From positions 51,903,154 to 51,967,153 of the forward strand of contig CM037783.1 of the NCBI GenBank assembly GCA_021229015.1: DNA of 64,000 bases, read 5' to 3'. Of this stretch, positions 10,801 to 20,644 are shown piece by piece; the first letter of the stretch is position 1; every line of letters starts with the position of its first letter. The translations under genes and the position numbers were made by a program. Origin of the DNA: Solen grandis (Eukaryota; Mollusca; Bivalvia; Adapedonta; Solenidae). The notes below the pieces were generated by a model. It was not told where the DNA came from, ran no database searches, and saw nothing but the letters and a program-made list of their open reading frames with translations.

Positions 10801-13097
10801 ACGCTGTCAATTAGATATTTTTTTATAGTAAATTACTTCTTTTTAAAAAATTAAATTATAGAGTTGCTTATAACAGCATGCTAAGTCTGGTACTTATAAA
10901 AAATAAGATGACGTCATTTATATCACTTAAAGGGAGATAATAATATCTACTAAATATTTTTCAGCATTTTTCTTATATTTTCAAGCCTTATTATATTACC
11001 TTTTATTTCATATTTACTTAATCCAATGCAGTTATTACGTAAAGGTTGAAGCTTACCGGGTAGTTCAAATATTTCACAATTTTCATGTATTATGGCACTT
11101 TTTGTCTACCATACCTACTTTTTTTACACATGCTAGTGACATTTTTGGAACATTTGGAAAAATACACTTTTCTTAAGAATAGGTCATTGAATTTTAATAA
11201 TATCTTAAAATATTGTTAAATAGACAATGGACTATGTAGTAGTGTGTGTGTTTTTCAGCCAAGACAGCAAACAGTGTTACTTGATTGCACGCGAGATAAA
11301 GATGAGACAAGTAATATTTTCTTTGAATGTGAGGCCAAATCGGAAAGCCCTTTGCAAACTGTATTCTCTTATATGAAATGAATTTGTATACTAAGTATTA
11401 TTGAGAAGAAAAAATAATGATTTACTGTAAACAAGAAAAGATTAAAACAAAATGTTTTAATGGACGGCTTATAATAAGCATACTGTCCCATTCTATTTCT
11501 CTTTTCTACTGTTTTGACCTTATTAGCTAACCTGTCTATGCACAGGACCTTTAAATTAAATATAAAATAAAAATGATTAAATAATAATAATAATAATGAC
11601 CTCTCTACATATTAATATTATTTATATAGAGAGAGGCAGTTATTACTTTATATTTTTCCCTGCACGACTCCCGAGTCTCTCTAGGCTAAAAAAAATATGA
11701 CTCTCACTAAAGAAGCATTTTCCATATATTTTATGGCATCTTGTGGATAAATTGAAATTTAAACTTTGAATCCTGACAGCGAAAACATTACATCTAAGAT
11801 AAAAAGTGCATGGCTAAAAAAAAATTGTAAAGGTCATTTTCTTTTACTTTTTTTTTAAAAACTAAGAATTATTTTTTTTTAAAAATCGACCTCTCCATAT
11901 ATCATTTTTACATACAGAGGCAGTTTTTTATTTATATATATTATATATATTTATTTTTGGTTAATTTTTATGTTTAAATCAAAAGGAAGCAAATGCAAAT
12001 TGACAAAAGCAAAATAAAGGATGTATAAAAATTACTATTTAAAACAAACATACAAATATAACATAAGAATTAAGAAGAAAAAAGGGTCCCTGCTGGAATC
12101 GAACTCATGGCCCTGCTGAAATCGAACTCATGACCGCTTGAAGGAAAAAACAAAATTACCAAATAACGCTCTTACCAACTGAGCTATTTCCTTATGTTCA
12201 AAAGGGTGGATAAAATAAGGCTATAAATAATCAATCTGATAAAAAGAGCAGGACTAGCACTACACAGACAATTGTACTGTTTTGATATCTACACTATGCG
12301 ATCTTTATATTACGGTTACATAAATTGAATTAATAAAATAATCAATTTATACACTTTGTCAAATTCTTTTAAATGACCGACATTTAGAACATAAAAATAA
12401 ACACATATATGTATTTATAAGGGGGACGGTTTAGGGGGACGACTTGACCATTATTTATGCCACATGGGGGGCGATTTGACCAATTTAGGGACGATTTGAC
12501 TGGGGGACGGTTTGACCGTATACCGTCCAGATCGACGGGCGAAGCGATAAGTAGGTCATGACCGGTATGTATGTAAACATCATTAAAATACATACATCTA
12601 CTGACTAAATATCTATTAGATATGATAAATTACAGTGGAAACTATTTAAAACAAACACAAATCACGTATTTGAAACCCCTAAACAATCACATATAAAAAT
12701 ATCGGTCACTGAAAACTAAATTACTATAACAATTTTACATTGGACTGCCATACCAATTTTGCACACGCGCAAACGGAAGTGTAAACCCGTTTTAATTGGA
12801 CATACTAATATATATACAGTACTTCATAACAGTAATATATATACAGTACTGAATACCGTCCAGAAAAATAAATGACTTGAAATGTTTTTCACCACCCCGC
12901 CCACTTCGGGTTGACAGTGACCCCTTTACTTTCGCCAAAAAGTTGTTGGTAGTGGAACAATCAGTGATATAAAGAACAAGACTCACCTGTTCCAGCAGAA
13001 GGACATGCTTCCCCCTCTTGGCCAGCTGGTATGCCGTGGCCGACCCCTCTATCCCCGCCCCCACAACAATCACGTCGTAGATATCTTCCACCCTCAT
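1638..13097 (-). CDS. PIPOX: Peroxisomal sarcosine/L-pipecolate oxidase, five exons, 3' end outside window
   Basis: FAD-dependent amine oxidase of the monomeric sarcosine oxidase/PIPOX family. Known members oxidise sarcosine, L-pipecolate or L-proline to the imine and H2O2 in peroxisomes. Five exons (13097-12987, 7070-6919, 4849-4636, 4204-4022, 1826-1638) join without a phase break into 283 residues, against about 390 in vertebrate PIPOX. Residues 8-37 form the N-terminal Rossmann fold with dinucleotide motif GAGIEG and a closing acidic LLLEQ. Exon 2 carries the family signature [11 protein letters not shown], exon 3 has [16 protein letters not shown], exon 4 has [12 protein letters not shown], and exon 5 has CYWKE and LEYPGLVKV. 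The C-terminal part, which in known members holds the cysteine that binds FAD covalently and the peroxisomal targeting tripeptide, was not found in 1-1630 and should lie to the left. The start is the first in-frame ATG (AGG GTG GAA follows). No internal stop or frameshift is seen, so the gene looks intact as far as visible. Confidence 0.9.
2390..2640. repeat. Bivalve interspersed repeat (ACCTTGGGGTCAAGGTCA type)
   Basis: Contains repeated AAGGTCA words and a conserved end, ACAGACAGAGAGACGGAC then GATCTATAGATCCGGGTGCA, typical of a dispersed bivalve repeat. Only one copy is seen here; assignment rests on recognition and internal structure. Confidence 0.45.
2782..2883. repeat. Short tandem repeat, 17-18 bp unit
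   Basis: About six degenerate copies of CTTGGAGTAACGGTTAC. Located in PIPOX intron 4. Confidence 0.75.
3140..3790. repeat. Tandem-array element with GTCCGT head
   Basis: Starts GGGGGCATATAGG, then a GTCCGTC-rich head, then about four degraded units of 170-180 bp containing TTTTTCTATGAGGATGACTT and TGAAACTAGGTACACATG. The same plan (GTCCG head plus monomers) occurs at 42.0, 47.7 and 51 kb. Confidence 0.65.
4022..4204 (-). CDS. PIPOX: PIPOX exon 4
   Basis: The acceptor is CTTTCAG and the donor CTACAG|GTAAAA. It is 61 codons, phase 0 at both ends, beginning [19 protein letters not shown] and ending [19 protein letters not shown] matches the family's GxW motif, where the second FAD-contacting loop lies. 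Confidence 0.9.
4636..4849 (-). CDS. PIPOX: PIPOX exon 3
   Basis: The acceptor is GTTCATTTTAG and the donor CAG|GTAAAA. It starts with one base that completes the split codon from exon 2 and ends in phase 0. It encodes [12 protein letters not shown] and later [19 protein letters not shown], which aligns with the substrate-domain segment ending at the conserved GG of the family. Confidence 0.9.
5374..5469 (+). CDS. Possible isolated first exon inside PIPOX intron 2
   Basis: An ATG opens 32 codons ([20 protein letters not shown]...) ending exactly at a good donor, TCG|GTGAGTG, on the strand opposite PIPOX. The codons are much more GC-rich than the flanks and contain TGACGTCA. No downstream exon was found and the family is not recognised. 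It may be a fragment of a mobile element. Confidence 0.25.
6369..6852 (+). mobile_element. MITE, AGCTCATTCACAGAT family, copy 1
   Basis: About 480 bp with terminal inverted repeats: left AAGCAACTCATTCACAGAT, right ATCTGTGAACGAGATGCTTT. The inside carries TTTTACAGACGCATGGTTAC and CACTTTTTTGCGCATG, shared with the copies at 7226, 27806, 35432 and 61465. It ends 67 bases from PIPOX exon 2. Confidence 0.8.
6919..7070 (-). CDS. PIPOX: PIPOX exon 2 ([11 protein letters not shown])
   Basis: The acceptor is AATCCCAG just before 7070. The donor must be GT|GTGCGT, because only that cut gives phase 2 and continues into exon 3. It encodes [15 protein letters not shown], then [20 protein letters not shown]. 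The arginine/serine/histidine cluster is the conserved isoalloxazine-contact loop of this family. The exon is only 152 nt and has a copy of the same MITE close by on each side. Confidence 0.88.
7226..7723 (+). mobile_element. MITE, AGCTCATTCACAGAT family, copy 2
   Basis: Same orientation and order of internal words as copy 1 (CAGACGCATGGTCACCCA, TTATTGCGCGCATGCGCTAA). Ends at ATGTGAACGAGCTGCTTTA. It lies about 155 bases upstream of PIPOX exon 2, so the exon sits between two direct copies. Confidence 0.8.
7730..9110. other. PIPOX intron 1, nothing supported
   Basis: Contains only short ORFs without splice context, a CA/TG-rich stretch near 8050-8160, and no recognised repeat. Confidence 0.4.
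9126..9290. repeat. Tandem repeat of about 28-31 bp, six units
   Basis: Unit GCAGTCGCGACAATAGTG plus a T-rich spacer TTTTTACAGGT. Each unit carries the palindrome TCGCGA except one with TCACGA. GC-rich cores contrast with AT-rich surroundings. Confidence 0.85.
9570..9710. repeat. Direct repeat of about 30 bp, two copies
   Basis: TTAAAGCATCAAAATATACA followed by GCTTATCACA occurs at about 9580 and 9678, roughly 100 bases apart. Confidence 0.7.
9880..9929. repeat. Perfect hairpin, 22-bp arms
   Basis: GCTTCCCATTAAAAAAATCA ATG is followed after a TA-rich loop by its reverse complement ending TTAATGGGCAGC. It adjoins the large palindrome. Confidence 0.75.
9960..11458. repeat. Imperfect palindrome, about 590-bp arms, about 300-bp loop
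   Basis: The left arm (about 9960-10555) reappears inverted on the right (about 10864-11458). Paired landmarks include CAGTTTGCAAA/TTTGCAAACTG, CTGTTTGCTGTCTTGGCTGA/TCAGCCAAGACAGCAAACAG, AATTCAATGACCTATTC/GAATAGGTCATTGAATT, GCCTTATTAT/ATAATAAGGC, and at the inner edge GCTGTTATAAGC/GCTTATAACAGC. Many mismatches and small indels show it is old. No open frame inside. Likely a fold-back type non-autonomous element. Confidence 0.85.
11590..11935. repeat. Two hairpin-like copies of a GACCTCTC...GAGAGGC motif
   Basis: GACCTCTCTACATATTAATA...TATAGAGAGAGGCAGTT at about 11598 and a similar GACCTCTCCATATATCA...CATACAGAGGCAGTT at about 11888. Both are followed by TTTATATATTT-like sequence. Confidence 0.5.
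12104..12195 (-). repeat. tRNA-derived relic
   Basis: On the minus strand ATAGCTCAGTTGGTAAGAGC is a good A box and GGTCATGAGTTCGATTTC a weaker B box, but the region between is too A/T-rich to fold as an anticodon arm, and the B-box part is repeated (GAATCGAACTCATGG twice). A SINE head or dead tRNA rather than a working tRNA gene. Confidence 0.5.
12418..12530. repeat. Short degenerate repeat GGGACGRTTTGACC
   Basis: Five to six imperfect copies of GGGGGACGATTTGACCA spaced irregularly, in PIPOX intron 1 about 450 bases from exon 1. Confidence 0.55.
12987..13097 (-). CDS. PIPOX: PIPOX exon 1 (start codon, FAD-binding motif)
   Basis: The 37 codons run from ATG at 13097 to CAG before donor GTGAGT (12986-12981), phase 0. 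They encode the beta-alpha-beta nucleotide-binding fold ([20 protein letters not shown]). An out-of-frame ATG sits 13 bases upstream, preceded by TATTAG, so a 5'UTR splice acceptor is possible there. Intron 1 is about 5.9 kb and holds most of the repeats between 7.1 and 13 kb. Confidence 0.88.
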
Positions 13098-13914
13098 CAC
13101 CGCACCATCTAATACTGTATGGAACAGAATTCGGGCAAAAAATACATTTTGCCTTTTGACATGTTTATTGCTTCATTTGTCTAAGTGACTAGCATCATTT
13201 TGACTAGTACAATACGGTGTAATCGTCGTCTGCGTTATTTGTTTTTTTTTTTTTACATTAAACATTCATTACTCATTCACATCATAATTAACTACTGAAA
13301 ATACATCTGCTTTTATTTCCATTTCATCACCGTATATAGCACTGTGTATAGCTGGACAGTCCAGTATTAAAATGGAATTTATTTCGTCGGTTTAACGAAT
13401 CGATGAATGACACGTGTAGCTAAGCAAAATAACACATGTACGCAAGCAGAATGACAAATGTCAAAATGTGCACCTAGCATCATGACGTTGGAGGGCGCTC
13501 TGTCGGTTTGACTTGGAGCGAGTTCAGTTTAGCTACTAGAGTTAACTAGAGTTACCAGAGTTGCAAATAAAACGTGCGGGGTTTTACCATACGAACTCTG
13601 TAGGGTTACGCGAGTTCAACCCAGAGAGGTAGGTGGGTAGACTAGAAAGCAATATGGCGGACGGAAAGCATCTAGGCAAATTTATAGAAATTTATAAATA
13701 TCTATGATATCCTGTCTTTAAATAAGCATGTAAGCTGGCAGCTACTTTATTAAAGCCCAAGCTCGAAAAAAGTCATAAATAAAAGATCTATTGTTTTAAT
13801 CATATGTCTATTTACATATAAAGTCACAAGGGGTAAGCCTCATACGTTCAGTTGGTTGCTAACTAGAGTATATTTATTACGTCATCAATACGAGTTTACT
13901 CGAGTAGTGTGTGT

Positions 13915-14122
13915 TTGTTGGGTTTAACGTCCCACCGACAGTATTTTTAAGTCATTTGGAGACGATGTTTACTTGAAATAGATATAGTGCTGCCACATTG
14001 CAGTATCACGCCGTGGACATGTGGCATTATACCACACCCAGTCACATTATCCTGACACCGGGCCAGCCAGTCCTGTATCTACCCTTAAATGGTGAGCGCC
14101 AAGCAAGGGAGCTTTAACAGTA

Positions 14123-14155
<33 letters not shown>

Positions 14156-14245
14156 GACTTTGGTATGTTGCGACCAGGGATCGAACCCACGACCTCCCGC
14201 ACCCGAGGCGGACGCTCTATAACTCGAGTAGAACTGTAGTTGGTC
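13915..14245 (-). mobile_element. tRNA-derived SINE, minus orientation
   Basis: On the minus strand the head has GGTCGTGGGTTCGATCCC (B box), and the body ends with the conserved TGTCGGTGGGACGTTAAACC tail. A T tract of about 27 bases sits between head and body (14126-14152). The same family is at 43580, 48430 and 59650. Confidence 0.7.
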
Positions 14246-14652
14246 ACCTGAACTCGCTGTCGGTAGTTCGGAGTAGTATATACAGAAATTTCGTCCTCCA
14301 CAGAAAAGGTGGCGTGCCTATAATAAGTCACTTTATACTACTGTTCGGGAAGAATCGGCAAAATGAAGTACGAAACTGTGGCTGTTTCCAAATTCGAAAA
14401 AGTTATTTCTTTTAAACAAATTGTTTGAAATTGAAAGTAGATCCACTGCTTAAAGACATAATTGCATTTTACATAATACTTTCCATTGCTTTTCTAATTG
14501 CAGGCCAAACATTTCAGATATAAATTATATGAGCTCAGGTTTACAAAGATGAATATTTAAAAATAATTAACGTCACGCAAAATTTTATATACAAGTACAT
14601 CTCGTCGATCTACATACTGTTCGTAGTTTCATAATTAAGTCCCAGAGTCACC

Positions 14653-14905
14653 GGGCCGTGGCCGAGCGGTTACAGTCGTGGACTTCAAATCTCTCAGCCC
14701 CCCACCGCTGTGGGTTCGAATCCCGGTAGGGACTTCGGATTTTTCATGTGAGGAAGCCTTCTAGCTGGCTTGCGGTAGGTCGGTGGTTCTACCCGGGTAC
14801 CTCTGTGTACTCGGGGTCTTCCTCCACCTGTAATTAGCTGGACATCGCAATATGATTGAAATACTATCGCAGCGACGGTAAACCCCAATACAACTACAAC
14901 AACAA
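14653..14905 (+). mobile_element. tRNA-derived SINE, family A copy 1
   Basis: Head GCCGTGGCCGAGCGGTTACA (A box GTGGCCGAGCGG) and GGGTTCGAATCCCGGTAGGG (B box) resemble a Leu/Ser-type tRNA. The body contains GTAGGTCGGTGGTTCTACCC and ends GTAAACCCCAATACAACTAC with a CAA-repeat tail. The pol III boxes are intact. Confidence 0.8.
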
Positions 14906-14989
14906 CGGAACTGTGTCTGCTTTAATCTGAATCAGGCAAACGCCTTTAGTATTGCTGAACATACATTTTATTTTCATTTTTTTTAATAA

Positions 14990-15500
14990 ATTATTAACAA
15001 GTTTTTAATACATATCACAAAAACGTCCCCAAGCTTGATTAGAACTCGCAACCTAGCTTTGCAGCCAGTGCCATAAAGTTCGTATTAATGTCACTATAAA
15101 TCATGTAGAAAAATATTTTCACGATCTATATATTGAATAAGCGGGTTGTGAGTTCAAGCCCGGCGGCTACCTACCATGGTTTTGGATGCGAGATTTTTAC
15201 GGAGGATATGAGTCTAGTACTGGTCCTTCCTAAGAGCAATAATAGGTTAACTGCCCACCTACTGCAACAACCTCCAAGCGTTGTCATTCGCCCCCATTAC
15301 AATAACAAGAGGGTCGTGGGACAGGAATCTTGTCAAAACTGAAAAAAAATCTACCAAATTTCCCTCAGATGCCCCTCAGAATGCACCTCCGTCCTCCTAG
15401 AAAAAATATTTCCCAAGGGGCTATGCCCTCCCCGCCCCCACTACACACACACCTAAAAACCAAGGGGCTATGCCCCCCACCCCCTCCTAAAAATTACCCT
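14990..15500. repeat. Repeat fragments (tRNA-like and fold-back end related)
   Basis: GATTAGAACTCGCAACCTAG (15040) and GCGGGTTGTGAGTTCAAGCC (15141) look like opposed B boxes. CCTCAGAATGCACCTCCGTC (about 15371) matches the end region of the fold-back element at 22.2 kb, so a piece of that family also lies here. No gene seen. Confidence 0.45.
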
Positions 15501-16474
15501 AAGTGAAAATAAAACTATTTAAAAGTCAAACTGTTATACATTTATTATATTTCAACTCCTGTTATGATCATATTACTTTCCCAGAGTTCCGAGTATTCAG
15601 TTTCCTCCCCTGCGTAAAAACGAAACGCAGGATCTTGATTCTACAAATTAACTTCTCTTTGATTATTCTGCCCCAAATGAGGCAGTTTAGACAGTTTAAC
15701 GTAAAACAAATTAAAATTAAAATATAACAGCATCAAATTTTGACACATGAAAGCCAAATCATTAACTAATGCAAGATACACAAGAGCATTAGTCAGTAGA
15801 CAGCATTGATAAATACAGCATATCACTTGTCAGTATGGCAAAGGCAGAATGTCACGTGTAAACATGGACTTGTAAGACGGTGAGATGCAATTTTTGCCCT
15901 AATTCTGTTCCATATACTGGCTATCAAAGCACAAGCACAGCTGATATCCGGTCGTGCTGATAACACAACGGCGCACGTAAAAGGCAGTGGCTGACGATAT
16001 ATACTCTTTATTTCCTCCATTACTGAAGATTGCAAGAGTTTATAATAAATATCATACATAACACAACATAATTGTAACGAAGGGGAAAATATTAAAGTTG
16101 TCAGTGAGAAGAAATAAATTGATGATGATGATGCTTTTGTTTATATGTAACAGCTGCTGCTGAACTGATAATAATGATGATGATGATTGTTAACAAAGAA
16201 TAATGAAATACATAATGAACCTAAATACAACTATATTATATAGTAACAGAGTAAAACTTTATCCCTTCCTTCATTATTACACAGAGATATGCCGGTGAAT
16301 ATGTCTATGATTATTAGTAATTGTAACACGGCCTGGGTAGTTCTACATTTGGCCATGCTGCAAGACATTAATGGCCTTAACGGAAAAATATTAAAAATGG
16401 TAAAGGCTATGTATACATCAGTTAAAGTATGAGTGAAGGTTAAAGGGTCATATTCTGATTTTATTGATATTCTT
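15500..16474. other. Intergenic, nothing supported
   Basis: AT-rich with GAT and AAT trinucleotide runs near 16120-16190. No P450 or PIPOX exon could be recognised on the minus strand. Confidence 0.4.
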
Positions 16475-16475
16475 C

Positions 16476-16579
16476 AGGCCCGGATCCAGAATTTTTCCAC
16501 GGGGGGGGGGGGGGGGGGGGGGGGGGGGCCAAAGTCTGAATGTGATGTGAGTGCTAGGGGGGTCCAGGCGTATGCTCCT

Positions 16580-16610
<31 letters not shown>

Positions 16611-17178
16611 AAAAAAGGTTTTTAGTGTGACGGAGATGCATTCTGAAGGGTATCTGGGGAAGGGTTTTTATGTTTGTTGTTGTTGTTGTTTTTTAAACTT
16701 GAAGACCATATATCTTATGCCTAGGTCCCACTGGAGAAAAATCATCGGCCATGTGGAAATACACATGTACACAAATTTTCTCCCGATGGCATCAGATGTT
16801 TCAGCCAAAAGGACGCAGCATTCCCATGAGAAGCTTCGGGACTGGTCCGTTGAAACGTTCACTGATGTTTCGGTTATGGTACAATGGCCTTGTATCATCG
16901 GGGATGGCTCCCGATGCTCGTGAATTTTTTCCGATGATCGTAGAGCTTCACCGAATTTGAAGCATCATCGGGGGAATATCCCCGTAGATTAGGGGATGTA
17001 TCGTTGTATCTAACCATCCTAGATGCCTCGGGGAAGATTATGGCGATTATGAGAATTTGGTGATGGACAGAACTTTTGGGGGTTTATGAGGATGTCCCCA
17101 GCAATGTCCCATGACCTTTTTGACCGTCTTAGTCTAAAGTTGACAAAAAAAGGCATCAAATTTTGGAGTGCGCTTGCC

Positions 17179-17210
<32 letters not shown>

Positions 17211-18125
17211 CGAATATTTTGAGATTCTATCACAAGATCTGGAATGTGTCGCCGAACCTTCGAGGCATCACCGAAGCCTAGGGGGTTCCCAGGAGGAAAT
17301 AATATTTCGCGGAAGCTCCGTGAAAGCTTCCCAGGAGCTTCCGGGAAGATATGCGTATGTTTCCCCAGCCTGTTTTCCCCGATAAAATTTCGAGAACATA
17401 TAGGGAAAAATTTCAATGCAAGCAATGAAGTTCTCCCCTGGCCTCCTGGTGACTCCACATGGCTTGCAACGCTTTCGAAGCTTCCGCGAGACACAAGGGA
17501 ACCTGTTCCCGACGCCTCCCGAGGCTAATCAATTTCCATAGGGAGTACGTCCCCTAGGCAAAAAATGTCAAGTAGGACTGAGCCTTGAGCGACATAATCT
17601 TATATTTTACCTTCGCAAAGCCATGTTTTTGAATAACTACTGTGCAATAGTATTTGACTACAGTAGTATTAAAAAAATGACGGTAGTAAAGGGGGGCAGA
17701 CTGGCATAAAAAAATTTAATAAGTGCTTTTTGGACCCCCCCCCCCCCAAAAAAAAAAAACAACAACAAAAAAAAACAACAACAACAAAAACAAATAATAA
17801 TAATAAAAAAAAAAACAGTGACTTGTGTACACTGTCAATTAGTGAATGTTTTGTGTTTTGAAAAGTCATCAGTTTTAGACTCAACATTGTAAAAGACAGT
17901 TTTGTTTAAATCTGAGGAAAAAAAATCACTTTAAACATATTTTGTCAAATATGTTGAAGGGTATACCGGGTATATGCTGTATTCGGTTTGAACTTGGTAA
18001 TCTTGACTGTCTAATTGTCGATCTGGAAGCAGCCTTCACACACAGACTTCCCAGATAAAAAAAATTAGGCGTACGTTTATCAGGCGTACGTTTTAGGGTC
18101 GGGCGGTTGCAGAAGGTTTGGGCCC
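16476..18125. repeat. Fold-back left arm
   Basis: Contains G(~29) at 16501, C(~30) at 16579, a T tract at 17181, and very many short complementary words such as CATCGGGG/CCCCGATG and CTTCCGGGAAG. The ORFs across it are translations of these tracts, not genes. Confidence 0.75.
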
Positions 18126-18633
18126 CTTCTGCGTGTCGAATTTTGGTACATTATTTTTTTTTTTTTCTAAATGTTAAATCAGTGACAAAACAAACAATAG
18201 TCAGTAATGATATTTAATATAAAATCTTTAATATCCGTTTTATTTCGCACATAAATTGTGTTTTCTGTGCATTCGTATTTCGTATTCATTGACTTATCAG
18301 TAACATTGCTCAATGACTGATTACCTGGATTTGATTTGAATTAGTGATCATGCATTATCTACATATAGATTGTCCTAAATATGGATTGTCCCAAAATACG
18401 GCAGATTGAAATTTTCAAATTCTTTCATTTCATATTCATGATTTTATAAATTTAAGATACACCAGAGTCTATATTAAGAGACCATGAATAAACATACATG
18501 TAAATTATTATATTCGTAAATATTAAAAAGTTAACATGATGATATATCGGCTTACTGTTTGTATTTATTCCTTTCAGGAAAAATATTTAGAGGAGTTAGT
18601 TTCATAAAAATTATACTTAAAATGTTATGTAAA

Positions 18634-19483
18634 ACAAGAGGGCCATGATGGCCCTGGATCGCTCACCTGGTATCATTAGGCTATGTAAAATCAAGTGACC
18701 CCTGGGGCAGAGCCAATTTTGACCCCAGGGTCATGATTTGAACAAAGTTGGTAAGAATCGACTAGACAATGCTACACACTACCACACTCTACTTGGTAGA
18801 GGTCTATTAGCCCATGTTACATACCAAATATATATACTCCAGACCTTGAAGATTTTTCTAGTTTTTTTTCCAATATAAGTCTATGTAAAATCAAGTGATC
18901 CCTGGAGTGGGGCCAATTTTGACCCCAGCGTCATGATTTGAACAAACTTGGTAAGAAGCGACTAGAAATGCTACACACCAAATATCTAAACTCTATGCTA
19001 ATTTGAACAATCTTAGTAGACAGGCACCTGAGGAACATCTGTTCTAAAACATTTTGAAATTCAACCAGGAGTTTTCACGAAGAAGATTTTTTAAATTTTC
19101 ACTTAAGAAATATAGAGAAAATTAGCCCCACCCCTGGCAGTCATGTCTTTTAACAGATCCAAATAGTTTGAACAATCTAGGTACATCTGTGCCAACACAT
19201 TTTGAAATTCAGCCAGTAGTTTTGGAGAAGAAGTTTTTTTTTTAAGTTTTCACTTAAGACATATAGGGAAAATTAGCCCCATACATGGCAGTCATTTTTT
19301 TTTCATGGATCCAAATAATTTGAACAATCTTGGTAGACACTTACTCAAGGAACATCTGTGCCAAACATTTTGAAATTCAGCCAGCAGTTTTTGAGGAGAA
19401 GATTTTTTTAAGATTTGACTATAGACATATAAGGAAAACTAGCCACGACCCTGGCGGCCATGTTTTTTTTCGGATCCAAATAA
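18634..19483 (-). repeat. Bivalve AGCTCAC...CTCTTGTT element, copy A, cut by gap
   Basis: Starts ACAAGAGGGCCATGATGGCC and GATCGCTCACCTGGTA (the inverted end of the family), followed by monomers with AAAATCAAGTGACCCCTGG, TTTTGACCCCAG and CATTTTGAAATTCAGCCAG. Runs into the N block. Confidence 0.75.
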
Positions 19484-19583
19484 NNNNNNNNNNNNNNNNN
19501 NNNNNNNNNNNNNNNNNNNNNNNNNNNNNNNNNNNNNNNNNNNNNNNNNNNNNNNNNNNNNNNNNNNNNNNNNNNNNNNNNNN
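19484..19583. other. Assembly gap (100 N)
   Basis: Exactly 100 N, the conventional placeholder, so the real length is unknown. It sits in the loop of the fold-back element. Confidence 0.99.
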
Positions 19584-20068
19584 TCAAAATTCAAAAAAGG
19601 GAAATTCCCCTTTTCTTTTTCTTCAATGTCGTTCTTTTTCTTTTCTCTCCTCAGAGACCGGAAACAGAGGTAGAAGGGTGTACATAGACCTGATTAAGGC
19701 CAATTCTTTTCTAACTATTACAATTGTCTATCCTCTGACTATAATATAAACCTACCAAAAAAGCAGCACTCTCTTGCTGCTGGAGGTTACTCTGGTCCGA
19801 CAAAGAAACAAAAAGTCTACCCCTATGAGCCCTTTTGGACCCCAAAAAAATATCAAAATTCTAAATTAGAACTTATTTCCAAGACCTTTCTCAGTTATTT
19901 GGCACCTTTTTGGCAGCTAGGGATTATTTTATTAAGTAAAACGTACTTTTTCAAAAATTTACATTCGAAATTCAAAATTAAAAGACTTCGCATAATGCCG
20001 AGCCGCCTATGGCTTAAGGCTGTGAGTCTTTAAACACACACAAAAAAAAAAAAAAAAAAAAAAAAAAA
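19584..20068 (+). repeat. PolyA-tailed retrosequence fragment
   Basis: Follows the gap and ends in an A run of about 28 after CACACACAAAAA (20036-20068). No conserved protein domain could be read. A LINE or processed-copy 3' end is possible. Confidence 0.35.
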
Positions 20069-20644
20069 CTGAATGACACGTTACGTTCACTGATTAACAG
20101 ACATTTGCCGAGTGATACCTAAGGACATGTCGTCTGCAGTGCGATCTAATTATTGAAGAAAAATAGGCAATTATAAAAACTTTATATCAGTAAAACTATT
20201 CTAGACAGATGCAGTTTCAGAAATAGCATAAAAAATAGATAAGTATAAAATTTGCTAAACATTAATATGTAATTGCCATCGAAACATTTCACTAGAGCCC
20301 AAAGGAATTATTGATTTAAAAAAATAACTTTGACTAAATCTAATCAACGAAATTTTCAATTCATTTTCCTCTACATGATTCATTTTCCTCTACATGTATA
20401 AAATTTGAAATCTTGAATTAAAAGTGAGCAAATAAACTGCCAGGTTGAGGAACGTTCAGGTATGAAAATTGCCGATTTTGTTTTAGAAAAAGTTAAAAAG
20501 GAAAAGGAATAAATACAAACAGCCGACCTATACATCACCATGTTCACTTTTCGTAACATTTACGAATATAATAATCTATAGATTTATATAAAAAAAAAAG
20601 TCAAAATGTGTCAATTAAAACTAAAAATATACAAAAAAGACACG

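Noticed and set aside
13653..13706. ATGGCGGACGG start-like segment on the plus strand
   Set aside because: It stops after 17 codons without a usable donor.
14653..14730. Functional tRNA gene
   Set aside because: Boxes are good, but the sequence continues into a 250-bp body repeated at 28566, so it is a SINE.
16433..17887. ORFs with long Gly, Pro, Phe or Lys runs
   Set aside because: They translate homopolymer G, C, T and A tracts in the fold-back arm.
19330..19749. A 139-residue ORF
   Set aside because: It runs through the 100-N gap and through a dispersed repeat.
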